In this document: positions 1 to 6,605 of the stretch, piece after piece | Layout: each line of letters begins with the position of its first letter | Numbering within the stretch: the stretch's first letter is position 1 | NCBI GenBank assembly: GCA_049964535.1 | Contig: JBMFXG010000029.1 | Coordinates: forward strand, 1-19,184 | Direction: 5' to 3' | Source: JAJYZP01 sp049964535 | GTDB taxonomy: Bacteria > Actinomycetota > Acidimicrobiia > Acidimicrobiales > Acidimicrobiaceae | DNA: 19,184 nt | The notes under the pieces: model-generated | Seen by the model: the letters and a program-made list of their open reading frames with translations, nothing else | Told to the model about the DNA's origin: nothing | Database searches by the model: none | Program-made: the position numbers and the translations under genes

Positions 1-766
1 GCCAGCGATTGTGAATGGCTACCATACGGTCGGTAGTGACGGCGGGGTCTTCTCCTTTGGAGTAGCCTTTGGCGGCTCTCTCGGGAACATCTCGCTGAAT
101 AAGCCGATTGTCGGTGGAGCTCTCGATCAAGGCAAGAACGGCGCTTACTGGCTTGTGGCGTCCGATGGAGGCGTCTTCTCTCTAGGAGGAGCTCACTTCT
201 ACGGAAGTGCTGCGGAGCTCGGTGGAGTGCAGGCGAAGGCCCCAGTGGTAGGGATGGCTGCGACAAGCGACGGCGGAGGGTACATTCTCGTCGACAACCA
301 GGGTAACGTGTATAACTTCGGTGATGCGCAGAACTTTGGTGGTCTCGGCAATATGCATCTCAATGCGCCGATCGTGGGTGTCGCTATGACTCCCGATAAC
401 AAGGGTTACTGGCTCTTCGCTGCCGACGGTGGAGTCTTCGCCTTTGGCGATGCGACCTACTACGGTTCGATGGGTGGAAAGCACCTCAACCAGCCGATCG
501 TCGGTGGGGCTGCTACCCCGGATGGGAAGGGATACTATCTCGTCGCAGCGGACGGGGGTATCTTCACCTTCGGTGATGCCCAGTACTTCGGTTCGACCGG
601 TGCAATGACGCTTAACGCTCCTATCGTTGGTATGAAGGTAGACGCGAGTGGCGGTGGCTACTACCTCTTCGCTAAAGATGGTGGTGTCTTCACCTTCGGT
701 GATGCACCGTTTGATGGTAGTGCAGCGAACTTGAAGCTGAACGGACCTATCGTCGGAGGCTTTTAG
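1..766 (+). CDS. Surface-type repeat protein, 3' end only (six ~42-residue repeats)
   Basis: The frame is open from the first bases of the window, so the gene begins upstream. The GTG at position 11 is an internal Val codon, because the residues before it (P-A-I-V) match the end of a repeat. About six tandem repeats of roughly 42 residues are visible. Each has the pattern GYxLVAxDGGVFxFGDAxxxGS, then a spacer, then LNxPIVG and TPDGKG. The second and third copies are the most diverged, with GGAHFYGSAAE and DNQGNVYNFGDAQNFGG. The protein stops at the end of a repeat (GPIVGGF) with no C-terminal anchor or extra domain. Repeats of this type are common at the ends of secreted or cell-surface proteins in Acidimicrobiia and related actinobacteria, where they probably form a beta-rich fold. 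Their function is unknown. Any signal peptide or enzymatic domain would lie outside the window. Confidence is high for the repeat class and low for any role. Confidence 0.85.
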   Translation, partial: PAIVNGYHTVGSDGGVFSFGVAFGGSLGNISLNKPIVGGALDQGKNGAYWLVASDGGVFSLGGAHFYGSAAELGGVQAKAPVVGMAATSDGGGYILVDNQGNVYNFGDAQNFGGLGNMHLNAPIVGVAMTPDNKGYWLFAADGGVFAFGDATYYGSMGGKHLNQPIVGGAATPDGKGYYLVAADGGIFTFGDAQYFGSTGAMTLNAPIVGMKVDASGGGYYLFAKDGGVFTFGDAPFDGSAANLKLNGPIVGGF

Positions 767-803
767 GACGTCTGATTCTCCGGCTTGGAGAACGTGGAAG
801 ACT

Positions 804-850
804 GACTGGGGTAAGGATCATATGATCCTTACCCCAGTCTTTCAATTTTT
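804..850 (+). terminator. Strong intrinsic terminator, 36-bp perfect palindrome
   Basis: Positions 804-839 read identically on both strands. The left half begins GACTGGGGTAAGGATCAT and the right half is its exact reverse complement. It is followed by a T-rich tract ending in five Ts (840-850). It lies 37 bp after the stop of the repeat protein, so it ends that transcript and insulates the small gene at 898. Confidence 0.8.
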
Positions 851-897
851 CCTCAGGCTAGGAAACTAGTTTGTGCTAATTCGAGTGGAGGGCCGTC

Positions 898-1230
898 GTG
901 TCAATGCGTGAGCAGTGCAAGAACTTTCAGAGTCGCACCTACGATTCCGGAGAGGTAGCTCGTTTCTGTGTTCTCGGGCTGGCCCCTGAGGCGCCGTGGA
1001 GGTGTCCCGACGATTGTTCGTCATATGCCCCTCGTCTTGCAGATGTCGCTTGGGTGCACGGCAGCATCGTTCCACCTTCGGTCGAGAGCGCTCCCTCTTC
1101 AGCGGGCTCGGCTGACGCCTTGGAGATGCTCCAAGATGCTGAAGAGATCGTCGGCTCTGAGGCATCGAAGGCCGTGAGGCCGAAGGGTCGAGGTCTTTTC
1201 GGCGGACTTCGTCGGCGGCACGATACGTAG
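898..1230 (+). CDS. Small conserved-looking protein with four N-terminal cysteines
   Basis: This is a 110-residue protein. The GTG start at 898 is preferred because GGAGGG (887-892) sits five bases upstream; the ATG at 904 would be 11 bases away. The N-terminal third carries C7, C24, C36 and C40, giving C-x16-C-x11-C-x3-C, with the stretch FCVLGLAPEAPWRCPDDC. The arrangement could bind zinc or an Fe-S cluster, but this is inference. The middle is rich in Ser, Ala and Glu and is probably flexible. The C-terminus is basic (RPKGRGLFGGLRRRHDT). No signal peptide or membrane segment is seen. It stands alone between a terminator and a convergent gene whose stop is 38 bp away. I do not recognise a named family, though the Cys-rich N-terminus looks like short conserved hypothetical proteins of Acidimicrobiia. 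Confidence 0.7.
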   Translation: MSMREQCKNFQSRTYDSGEVARFCVLGLAPEAPWRCPDDCSSYAPRLADVAWVHGSIVPPSVESAPSSAGSADALEMLQDAEEIVGSEASKAVRPKGRGLFGGLRRRHDT

Positions 1231-1268
1231 ACGTGTTATGGTTCGTCAGGTGGTGCGGTTAATCTGGA

Positions 1269-2078
1269 CTAGCTTCCTCGAAACTGTGGTGGGCGTCGCT
1301 CGTGAAACGCTTGAAGTGCCTCGCTGAGATCGTCAGATTGCAGGAAGGCAGTATTCCAGAGCGCTACCCACTCGAGATCTCTCTCCTCGTGCCTTCGGTA
1401 GATAGAGTTTAAAATTTCCTTCGTTCCTTGGGTAGCAAGCGGCGAGTTCGTGGCGATCTCCTCTGCGAGCTCGAGGGCAGCCGGGAGGAGGTCCTTATGG
1501 CTGGTTGTGCGATTTACGAGTCCCCACTGAAGCGCTTCGCTCGCGGTGAAGTCCCGTCCGCTCAGCGCTAGTTCGAAGAGGACTCCTTTAGGGATGATGG
1601 ATGGTAGCCGTTGAAGCGATCCTAGATCTGCCACGATGGCGATCTTTGCTTCTCGGATGGAGAACGTCGCGTCGGTGGTGGCGAGTCGAATGTCGCAAGC
1701 AGCGATGAGGTCGACCCCTCCGCCGATACAGGCGCCATGTACTGCCGCAATCGTCGGAATCGCTACCTTGCTGAGCTCTGTGATTCCCGCTTGTAGGTAG
1801 CGTATTCGACGATAGAGGACCTGGTTCTTTGCAGCGGTGGACTGGTTCTTCTCGCCGTCGTGTGGATTGATGTTGGCTTCGTCGAGATCCAGGCCTGCCG
1901 AGAAGTGTCGACCATTTGCGTTGATGACGAGACATCGGATCTCTGGATGCTGTGCGATCTCCTGGAGCGCAAGGGGAAGTTCCCGCCAGAGTTCGTTTCC
2001 CATGGCGTTGTGTTTCTCTGCTCTATCGAGGGTCAGGATGGCGATGTGATCCTTCAATGTGATCGTGATGACATTCAT
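1269..2078 (-). CDS. Enoyl-CoA hydratase/isomerase family, dienoyl-CoA isomerase-like
   Basis: This 269-residue protein has the crotonase fold. The oxyanion-hole segments are visible as HFSAGLDLDEA (58-68) and HGACIGGGVDL (114-124). Three acidic residues, D123, E143 and D151, have the 20- and 8-residue spacing of the catalytic triad of mammalian delta3,5-delta2,4-dienoyl-CoA isomerase (ECH1). The surrounding stretch, ACDIRLATTDATFSIREAK followed by VADLGSLQRLP, also resembles ECH1 more than a hydratase, which normally has two catalytic Glu. The likely reaction is isomerisation of 3,5-dienoyl-CoA to 2,4-dienoyl-CoA in beta-oxidation of unsaturated fatty acids. A plain enoyl-CoA hydratase is the alternative. 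AAGGAG lies just upstream of the ATG. It is monocistronic and divergent from sufD. A near-palindrome at 2089-2100 lies between its candidate -10 box and its start codon. Confidence 0.85.
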   Translation of the reverse strand: MNVITITLKDHIAILTLDRAEKHNAMGNELWRELPLALQEIAQHPEIRCLVINANGRHFSAGLDLDEANINPHDGEKNQSTAAKNQVLYRRIRYLQAGITELSKVAIPTIAAVHGACIGGGVDLIAACDIRLATTDATFSIREAKIAIVADLGSLQRLPSIIPKGVLFELALSGRDFTASEALQWGLVNRTTSHKDLLPAALELAEEIATNSPLATQGTKEILNSIYRRHEERDLEWVALWNTAFLQSDDLSEALQAFHERRPPQFRGS

Positions 2079-2088
2079 GCTGACTCCT

Positions 2089-2114
2089 TACCCGTGGGTA
2101 CTACCGGTACAGTA
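2089..2114 (-). promoter_or_regulatory. Candidate operator and -10 box of the dienoyl-CoA isomerase gene
   Basis: TACCC-GT-GGGTA (2089-2100) is a near-palindrome abutting the ribosome binding site CTCCTT (2084-2089; AAGGAG on the coding strand). On the minus strand TACTGT (2114-2109) is a plausible -10 box eight bases further upstream, so the palindrome would cover the transcription start. The 11-base string ACCCGTGGGTA (2090-2100) recurs at 14955-14965 before the acyl-CoA dehydrogenase gene. This fits a repressor site, perhaps for a TetR-family fatty-acid regulator, but no regulator gene is in the window. Confidence 0.4.
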
Positions 2115-2245
2115 CACCGCTCTAGGTCGATGGTAGTGGCAGCTTCGGTAGTTGTTGGAGAAACTTTGGCCTGATCAAGCTAGTCCGTCGTTAGACCGCG
2201 ACGCATAACGAGATGATTAGTAAGATCTTCATAGTGTTAATTCAC

Positions 2246-2274
2246 TTGTGCAACTGCGAGGTCGCGCGTAGCGT
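2246..2274 (+). promoter_or_regulatory. Weak candidate promoter of the sufD operon
   Basis: TTGTGC (2246-2251) and TAGCGT (2269-2274) are spaced by 17 bases. They would give a 5' leader of about 38 bases before the sufD ATG. The match to consensus is only fair, and the rest of the 240-bp divergent region shows no stronger pair. I see no clear operator here. Confidence 0.25.
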
Positions 2275-2318
2275 TTCTATGTGGAATGCTATCGAGGCGA
2301 TGAATTGAGAGCGAGCCC

Positions 2319-3563
2319 ATGAAGCTTTTTGGACAAGAGTACTTGGTGGACGAGGAGTCTCAGAAGTCGGAGCTAGATCCGGCGGCGTTGAGCTACCTTG
2401 AAAGTCTGGTGCTGCCGACCTCCTCGGAGGAGGACTGGCGCTACGGGGCGATTGAGACCCTGAACTTTTCAAAAGTTCGTTCCATCAATGTAGTTTCCGA
2501 TGAACGAGATCGCGAGCTGCAGGCGGGGGCTGCTCTCTGGGAAGATCGTCTCGGTCAGAGTTTTGACTACGTGGTTGGCGTGGTTGGATCGCACGTTCGG
2601 GTCCTCAGAGCTGGTCGCAGGCCGGAGGTGACAGTTGGAGAGCGGGAGTCCTCCGTCACGACGTGTCGTAGCCTTGCGACCGAGCCTTTCGCTGATATTG
2701 CAGATCTGTTGTCGACTCGGATCTGTGAGGTTCGAATTGCAAGAGGTGAATCTGCGTTAGGTGAAGCTCCAAAGATCATGATCGTTGGTCTCGCCGGCGA
2801 CGATAGTGAAGTCTCGACGGCTTCTGTGTCGGTAATCGTTGAGGCGGGTGCGCGTGCCATGGTTGCAGAGGTTCACGTAGGCGGTGGCGACGACGCGGTT
2901 CACCTCAGTCGAACGACCGTCGCCGTAGGGGCCGAAGGAGATCTGTCTCTGTTGACGCTGCAAGACCTTCACGATCGCAGCACCGAGCTAGGGTATCTCG
3001 ATATCTCTGTAGATCGTGATGGGGTATTTCGATCTCTGCATCTAGCGTTGGGGTCGCAGTATGGAAGGTTGCGGACACAGTGTGACCTCGTTGGAGAAGG
3101 AGCTCAAGCCGAACTCTTAGCCGGCTACCTCGGTGGTAATCATCAGACGCTTGAGTTTCGGACCTTTCAAAATCACGATGCTCGTAATACGAAGTCGAAC
3201 CTTTTGTACAAGGGCGCTCTCGCCGGAGCCTCTCACGCCATCTACACCGGAACTATCAAGGTCTCCAAGGGTGCTAGCGGTTCGACAGCGTTTCAGACCA
3301 ACCGTAACTTGATTTTAGGAGACGATGCACTAGCTGATTCGGTCCCGAACCTCGATATCGAGGAGAATGATGTGAAGTGTTCGCACGCCTCGGCCGTGGG
3401 TCCTGTCGATCGGGACCAGGTCTACTATCTCGAAAGTAAAGGGATCAACGGAGAGAAGGCTGAGCGAATGATCGTTGGGGGTTCATTTCGAGATCTCGTC
3501 TCAAGTGCGGGATACGATCCTCTACGGCAGGTACTTGAAGAGAGGCTGGTGGTGAAGTGGTGA
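2319..3563 (+). CDS. sufD: SufD, Fe-S cluster scaffold subunit
   Basis: This 414-residue protein has the SufB/SufD beta-helix fold in its C-terminal two thirds. Family signatures are FQNHDARNTKSNLLYKGAL (283-301), the SHAIYTGTIKV stretch (305-315), and AFQTNRNLILGDDA followed by DVKCSHASAVG (351-361), with C354 and H356. The His in the KCSH motif corresponds to the SufD His implicated in Fe-S assembly at the SufB-SufD interface. The N-terminal region (1-130) is variable, with DWRYGAIETL typical of SufD. SufD pairs with SufB and SufC in the cytosolic scaffold complex. I call it SufD rather than SufB from its length, the short C-terminus and the N-terminal region. No sufB precedes it; the upstream neighbour is divergent and unrelated. 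Its stop overlaps the next gene, which implies translational coupling. Confidence 0.9.
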   Translation: MKLFGQEYLVDEESQKSELDPAALSYLESLVLPTSSEEDWRYGAIETLNFSKVRSINVVSDERDRELQAGAALWEDRLGQSFDYVVGVVGSHVRVLRAGRRPEVTVGERESSVTTCRSLATEPFADIADLLSTRICEVRIARGESALGEAPKIMIVGLAGDDSEVSTASVSVIVEAGARAMVAEVHVGGGDDAVHLSRTTVAVGAEGDLSLLTLQDLHDRSTELGYLDISVDRDGVFRSLHLALGSQYGRLRTQCDLVGEGAQAELLAGYLGGNHQTLEFRTFQNHDARNTKSNLLYKGALAGASHAIYTGTIKVSKGASGSTAFQTNRNLILGDDALADSVPNLDIEENDVKCSHASAVGPVDRDQVYYLESKGINGEKAERMIVGGSFRDLVSSAGYDPLRQVLEERLVVKW

Positions 3564-3892
3564 GTCGAGGTGCTGGTCAATTGGTCTGTGTTGGTCGGGT
3601 TTCGGAGTGGAAGTCCCCCGAGAGTAGAAAGGTTGTCGTTGGAGACCGGGCCGTTGTTGTGGTGCGGATAGAGGAAGATTTTTATGCTTTGGGAGACGTC
3701 TGCTCCCACGCTAACTTCTCGCTCTCTGAGGGTGATATCTACGTTGATGACCTCGAAATTGAGTGCTGGAAGCATGGCAGTACGTTCTCGCTCGTAACCG
3801 GAAAGCCGCAGTGCTTGCCGGCAACTAAGCCAGTTGCCGTGTATGACGTGACCGTTGATGATGGACAAGTCTGGATCGAGGTTCGATCATGA
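3557..3892 (+). CDS. Rieske-type [2Fe-2S] ferredoxin in the suf operon
   Basis: This 111-residue protein has both Rieske cluster motifs: C-S-H at VCSHANFSL, and C-W-K-H at ECWKHGSTF. These are the standard CxH and CxxH ligand pairs of a [2Fe-2S] cluster held by two Cys and two His. There is no signal peptide or membrane segment, so it is cytosolic, like the ferredoxin components of Rieske dioxygenases. The tandem GTGs at 3557 and 3560 both overlap the sufD stop. I used 3557 because the upstream AGAGG is better placed for it. The stop overlaps the sufC start in ATGA. A Rieske protein between sufD and sufC is a known actinobacterial arrangement, and it may supply electrons to cluster assembly. 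That role is inferred from position. Confidence 0.88.
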   Translation: MVSRGAGQLVCVGRVSEWKSPESRKVVVGDRAVVVVRIEEDFYALGDVCSHANFSLSEGDIYVDDLEIECWKHGSTFSLVTGKPQCLPATKPVAVYDVTVDDGQVWIEVRS

Positions 3893-4662
3893 GCTTTGAA
3901 GGATTGTTGGTTCAAGGTCTCGTTGTCGACGTAGCTGGACGAGAGATTTTGCGAGGCATCGATCTCGCAGTGAAGCCCGGTGAGGTCGTCGCAGTGATGG
4001 GACCGAACGGATCGGGCAAGAGTACGCTCGTGTCTGCCCTGATGGGTCGGCCCGGTTATCTGGTTCGGGCAGGGAGTGCAACGTTCGGAGGTAAAGATCT
4101 CCTTTCGCTGTCGACGTCTGATCGAGCCCACGCAGGACTCGCTGTTGTATCTCAATATCCCGGCGAGGTCGAGGGAGTCGATGCCTACCAACTTGTGGAA
4201 GAGATGTATCGTACTCGTGGTCTACCATTGGATAGCTTTGCTCAAGATCTCCTCTCAGAAGCTACCGGCGTTGGCCTCTCGACGGCGCTGCTCTCTCGTT
4301 GGCTGAACGTTGACCTCTCTGGTGGCGAGAAAAAACGACTCGAGACGGTTCTCTTAGCTCTGTCGGGTGCGAAGATTGCCTTGTTAGATGAGATCGACTC
4401 GGGCCTCGATATCGACGCTTTGAGGGCTGTGTCACGAAGAGTGGGAGATCAGGTGCGTGAGGGTGGGCTCGGAGTGCTTGCTATCACTCACTACGCAAGG
4501 TTGCTTCGAGAGCTCGTTCCGACGAAGGTTCTCGTCTTAGCCGGTGGGAAGATCGTACGGGAAGGAGACGCCGGTCTTGCACTCGAGTTGGAAAAGACCG
4601 GTTACGCAGAGTTCTTACCAGAGAGCCAAGAGAAACCATCTGACTCGATCTTCGGTTTCTAG
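3889..4662 (+). CDS. sufC: SufC-like ATPase, divergent copy (SufC1)
   Basis: This is a 257-residue ABC-type ATPase without membrane segments. Walker A is GPNGSGKST (38-46), the Q-loop Gln is Q89 in SQYPGE, the signature is LSGGEKKR (143-150), Walker B is ALLDE (164-168) and the switch His is H201 in ITHY. The stretch DEIDSGLDIDALR is diagnostic of SufC. Compared with the second copy at 12145-12891 it is diverged. The usual NxGFSGGEKKRNEILQM is here NVDLSGGEKKRLETVLLAL, the usual FQYPxEI is SQYPGEV, and the tail runs on about 15 residues past GYAEFL. All catalytic residues remain, so it should hydrolyse ATP for the SufBCD scaffold. It begins in a 4-base ATGA overlap with the Rieske gene and ends the operon. 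A specialised partner for SufD is possible but unproven. Confidence 0.88.
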   Translation: MSFEGLLVQGLVVDVAGREILRGIDLAVKPGEVVAVMGPNGSGKSTLVSALMGRPGYLVRAGSATFGGKDLLSLSTSDRAHAGLAVVSQYPGEVEGVDAYQLVEEMYRTRGLPLDSFAQDLLSEATGVGLSTALLSRWLNVDLSGGEKKRLETVLLALSGAKIALLDEIDSGLDIDALRAVSRRVGDQVREGGLGVLAITHYARLLRELVPTKVLVLAGGKIVREGDAGLALELEKTGYAEFLPESQEKPSDSIFGF

Positions 4663-4692
4663 CTACCTCTTTGAGAAAGTTTGCGCTCGATT

Positions 4693-4721
4693 TGTGACCT
4701 CTGTCACCGATGTGCTACTGT
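4693..4721 (+). promoter_or_regulatory. Orphan promoter with a CRP-like inverted repeat
   Basis: TACTGT (4716-4721) is a good -10 box with the extended element TGC directly before it. TGTGAC (4693-4698) lies exactly 17 bases upstream as a -35 candidate. The same bases form TGTGA-N6-TCACC (4693-4708), close to the CRP/GlxR consensus TGTGA-N6-TCACA and to the Streptomyces Crp pattern GTG-N6-GNCAC. Centred near -28, such a site would more likely repress than activate. No coding gene lies downstream on this strand before the convergent flavoprotein gene, so the promoter probably drives the RNA at 4728-4810. Confidence 0.5.
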
Positions 4722-4727
4722 TTCAGC

Positions 4728-4810
4728 TAGGTTAAGTTCCTAACTTCTCGGAGGGGAAGTCGCACTGCGACGAGCAGAAAGCCGGTAAGGGGCGCCGGCT
4801 TTCTGATTCT
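4728..4810 (+). ncRNA. Candidate small RNA with own promoter and terminator
   Basis: The predicted transcript starts about 7 bases after the -10 box and ends at the hairpin 4775-4805. It can fold into four consecutive stems. Stem one is 4729-4734 with 4741-4746 and contains one G-U pair. Stem two is 4744-4749 with 4754-4759, with a GGAG loop, and excludes part of stem one. Stem three is GTCGC (4759-4763) with GCGAC (4767-4771). Stem four is the terminator, with a purine-rich loop UAAGGGGCG. No ORF with a ribosome binding site fits inside. I recognise no Rfam family in it; it does not look like 6C RNA, SRP RNA or a known riboswitch. It could also be a leader left from a lost gene. Position after sufC makes an Fe-S or redox link possible but unproven. 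Confidence 0.42.
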
Positions 4811-4820
4811 TTGAGTTCTT
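4775..4820 (+). terminator. Intrinsic terminator of the candidate small RNA
   Basis: An 11-bp perfect stem pairs 4775-4785 (CAGAAAGCCGG) with 4795-4805, with a nine-base loop. It is followed by a T-rich stretch, ATTCTTTGAGTTCTT. The T-rich side faces the plus strand, so it ends plus-strand transcripts: the RNA above and read-through from sufC. It may also block read-through from the convergent minus-strand gene. Confidence 0.7.
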
Positions 4821-4899
4821 GAGATGCCCAAGGGTTGCCCTCTCATCTGAACACGCTGATCATACCGATCTCACTATCTGGCACCTGTCGGTGCGGGCG

Positions 4900-6096
4900 T
4901 TAGAGAGAGCTGAGATTTTGCGTGATCGTAGACTTGACTTCGCCCAAGTGTGCGGATTGATCGATCAGAACGGCCGCCCGACACCGACCGTGATCGTCGT
5001 AGTAGCCAAATGCCTGTCCGTGTGGTGATTCATCAGAGAATTCGAGAGGTCGCTCCAGATAGCTCGGGTCGGGTAGACCGAGGAACTGAATGACCGATCC
5101 GTGCTGATCGGACCATGCAAACGGTAACTCATCGAGTGGGCTGGGATCTGTGCCGACAATGGTAGCAGCAACTTTCTGTGCTTGATTGGTAGCACTTTCA
5201 AAGTGTTCAAAGCGTAGGTGTCGACCGTAAGCGGGATGGAACCATGAAGATACATCCCCAGCGGCGTAGATATTGTTGACCCCCTCGGCTCGCCCATGGG
5301 CGTCAACGGTCACTCCATTGTCTAACTTGAGCGAACTACCAGCCAGCCACTCAGTGTTCGCTTCGACACCGATGCCGACGACAATCATGTCGACGTCAAG
5401 AGTGGACCCGCCGCTCAGTGAAACTCTAGAGTGCTCTCCGTTGCGATCGATCTCTGCGTCGCGGATGCTATCGTTCAGTCGAAGGTCGATTCCATTCTTT
5501 CGGTGTCGCTGTTCTACGATGCTCGACGCACGCTCACCGAGGACGCGAGACATGATGCGTGAGTCTAAGTCAACGAGGGTCACTTGCCAATTCTGCTCAC
5601 GAGCGGAAGATGCGATCTCAGATCCAATGAATCCGGCTCCGACGACGAGGAGTCTCCCGATCGACTCTTGCAGGCGCGAGCGAAGGCGAATGGCATCGTC
5701 GAGGGTTCGAAAGTACAGCACTGTCTCACTCGGAGGGAGGATCGAAAGACGGCGAGGACGCGCCCCACAGGTGAGAACAAGGTGGTCGTAGGAGATCGAC
5801 GATCGATCATCGAGGGTAACGATCTGATTCTCGGAATCGAGAGCCGTTGCAGAGACTCCGAGTCGGAGTTCAAATGGAGGTGCAACTTGAGAACGAAGCG
5901 TCGCACGTTCGATGGGGGCCCGTCCCGTAAGGATTGCTTTTGAGAGAGGCGGGCGTTGATATGGCGCGTGCCGCTCACTCCCGAGCAGCACTATCTCTCC
6001 TTCGTAACCTTCCCGACGCAATGAGGCGGCACAGCGGAGACCTGCGAGAGATGCACCGACGATCACTGTCTTAGAGTTATGGCCCGGGCTGCTCAT
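4900..6096 (-). CDS. FAD/NAD(P)H-dependent ferredoxin reductase
   Basis: This 398-residue flavoprotein is of the putidaredoxin/rubredoxin reductase class. The FAD-binding segment is VIVGASLAGLRCAASL (11-26), where the usual GxGxxG is G14-A-S-L-A-G19, a known variant in this group. The NAD(P)H-binding segment is VVGAGFIGSE (151-160), the second FAD contact is IYAAGDV (276-282), and the C-terminal domain carries the typical FAWSDQHG motif. The enzyme takes electrons from NAD(P)H and passes them to a small ferredoxin. The gene lies 99 bp downstream of a [3Fe-4S] ferredoxin gene on the same strand, so the two likely form an electron-transfer pair. Such pairs usually serve a cytochrome P450 or another oxygenase, and none is in the window. 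It converges on the candidate RNA downstream of sufC. Confidence 0.9.
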   Translation of the reverse strand: MSSPGHNSKTVIVGASLAGLRCAASLRREGYEGEIVLLGSERHAPYQRPPLSKAILTGRAPIERATLRSQVAPPFELRLGVSATALDSENQIVTLDDRSSISYDHLVLTCGARPRRLSILPPSETVLYFRTLDDAIRLRSRLQESIGRLLVVGAGFIGSEIASSAREQNWQVTLVDLDSRIMSRVLGERASSIVEQRHRKNGIDLRLNDSIRDAEIDRNGEHSRVSLSGGSTLDVDMIVVGIGVEANTEWLAGSSLKLDNGVTVDAHGRAEGVNNIYAAGDVSSWFHPAYGRHLRFEHFESATNQAQKVAATIVGTDPSPLDELPFAWSDQHGSVIQFLGLPDPSYLERPLEFSDESPHGQAFGYYDDHGRCRAAVLIDQSAHLGEVKSTITQNLSSL

Positions 6097-6195
6097 GAGG
6101 GGCCTTGCTGTACTGTGTCTGTCATAAGAGGGAGGCGATCAATTGTGGTGGTACTTGGCGAGGTGCTCGTACTCCGCCAAATGGTTCGTTGCTCG

Positions 6196-6387
6196 TCAAT
6201 CTTGAATTGATATGGCCTGTGTCGGACAGTTTGCGATTGCCTCTTCGACAGATTGACGGAGTTCCTCACCAGGTGAGTCCTGAAGAACGTAGAGGAATCC
6301 GTCGTCTCTCACCTCGAAGACGCTCGGGGCGCTCTGCATGCAGAGCGCGTTCGATTGGCATCGATCAAAGTCAACCTCTATTTTCAC
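6196..6387 (-). CDS. [3Fe-4S] ferredoxin
   Basis: This is a 63-residue acidic protein. C10, C16 and C54 form the pattern C-x5-C...C-P (CQSNALC and NCPTQAI). The position that holds the fourth cluster Cys in [4Fe-4S] ferredoxins is N13 here. Actinobacterial ferredoxins that serve cytochromes P450 have this layout, with a variable residue (often His, Asn, Tyr or Ser) at that position, and bind a [3Fe-4S] cluster. The GTG start at 6387 is supported by GGAGG five bases upstream on the minus strand. The downstream gene is the likely cognate reductase. The final electron acceptor cannot be told from the window. Confidence 0.88.
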   Translation of the reverse strand: MKIEVDFDRCQSNALCMQSAPSVFEVRDDGFLYVLQDSPGEELRQSVEEAIANCPTQAISIQD

Positions 6388-6539
6388 CGCAACCTCCAGT
6401 TTCTATGGATATCGACGATCTGCGCTATCGCTCATGTTAGCTTGCTGCGCAATCTTAGGCTCTGGCAGTGGATGTCGTTACTTGATAGATCTACCAGTGG
6501 GGCAGTCTGCGCCCGAGGGACATTCACGCTCTTCCTAGG

Positions 6540-6580
6540 GCTAACTCCGCTATCTCTCAGATTGCGGAGTTAGCTTTCAT
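6540..6580 (+). terminator. Hairpin in the leader of the response-regulator gene
   Basis: An 11-bp perfect stem pairs 6540-6550 (GCTAACTCCGC) with 6564-6574, with a 13-base loop and only a short CTTTC tail. It lies 31 bp upstream of the GTG of the response regulator and inside the 218-bp divergent region. It could be a weak terminator for an upstream plus-strand RNA, an attenuator of the two-component operon, or an operator. The poor T-tract argues against an efficient terminator. Confidence 0.35.
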
Positions 6581-6605
6581 CAGTGCTGAAAGGTAGGGTT
6601 TCGTT

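Noticed and set aside
11..13. GTG as the start of the repeat protein
   Set aside because: The residues before it continue the repeat pattern (P-A-I-V), so the gene starts before the window.
4728..4810. 6C RNA, SRP RNA or a ydaO-type riboswitch
   Set aside because: There are no C-rich loops, no conserved SRP GGAA-loop region and no recognisable riboswitch core, so the RNA is left unnamed.
5273..5943. Long plus-strand frames opposite the ferredoxin reductase
   Set aside because: They are Arg/Ser-rich shadows of a gene with complete motifs on the minus strand.
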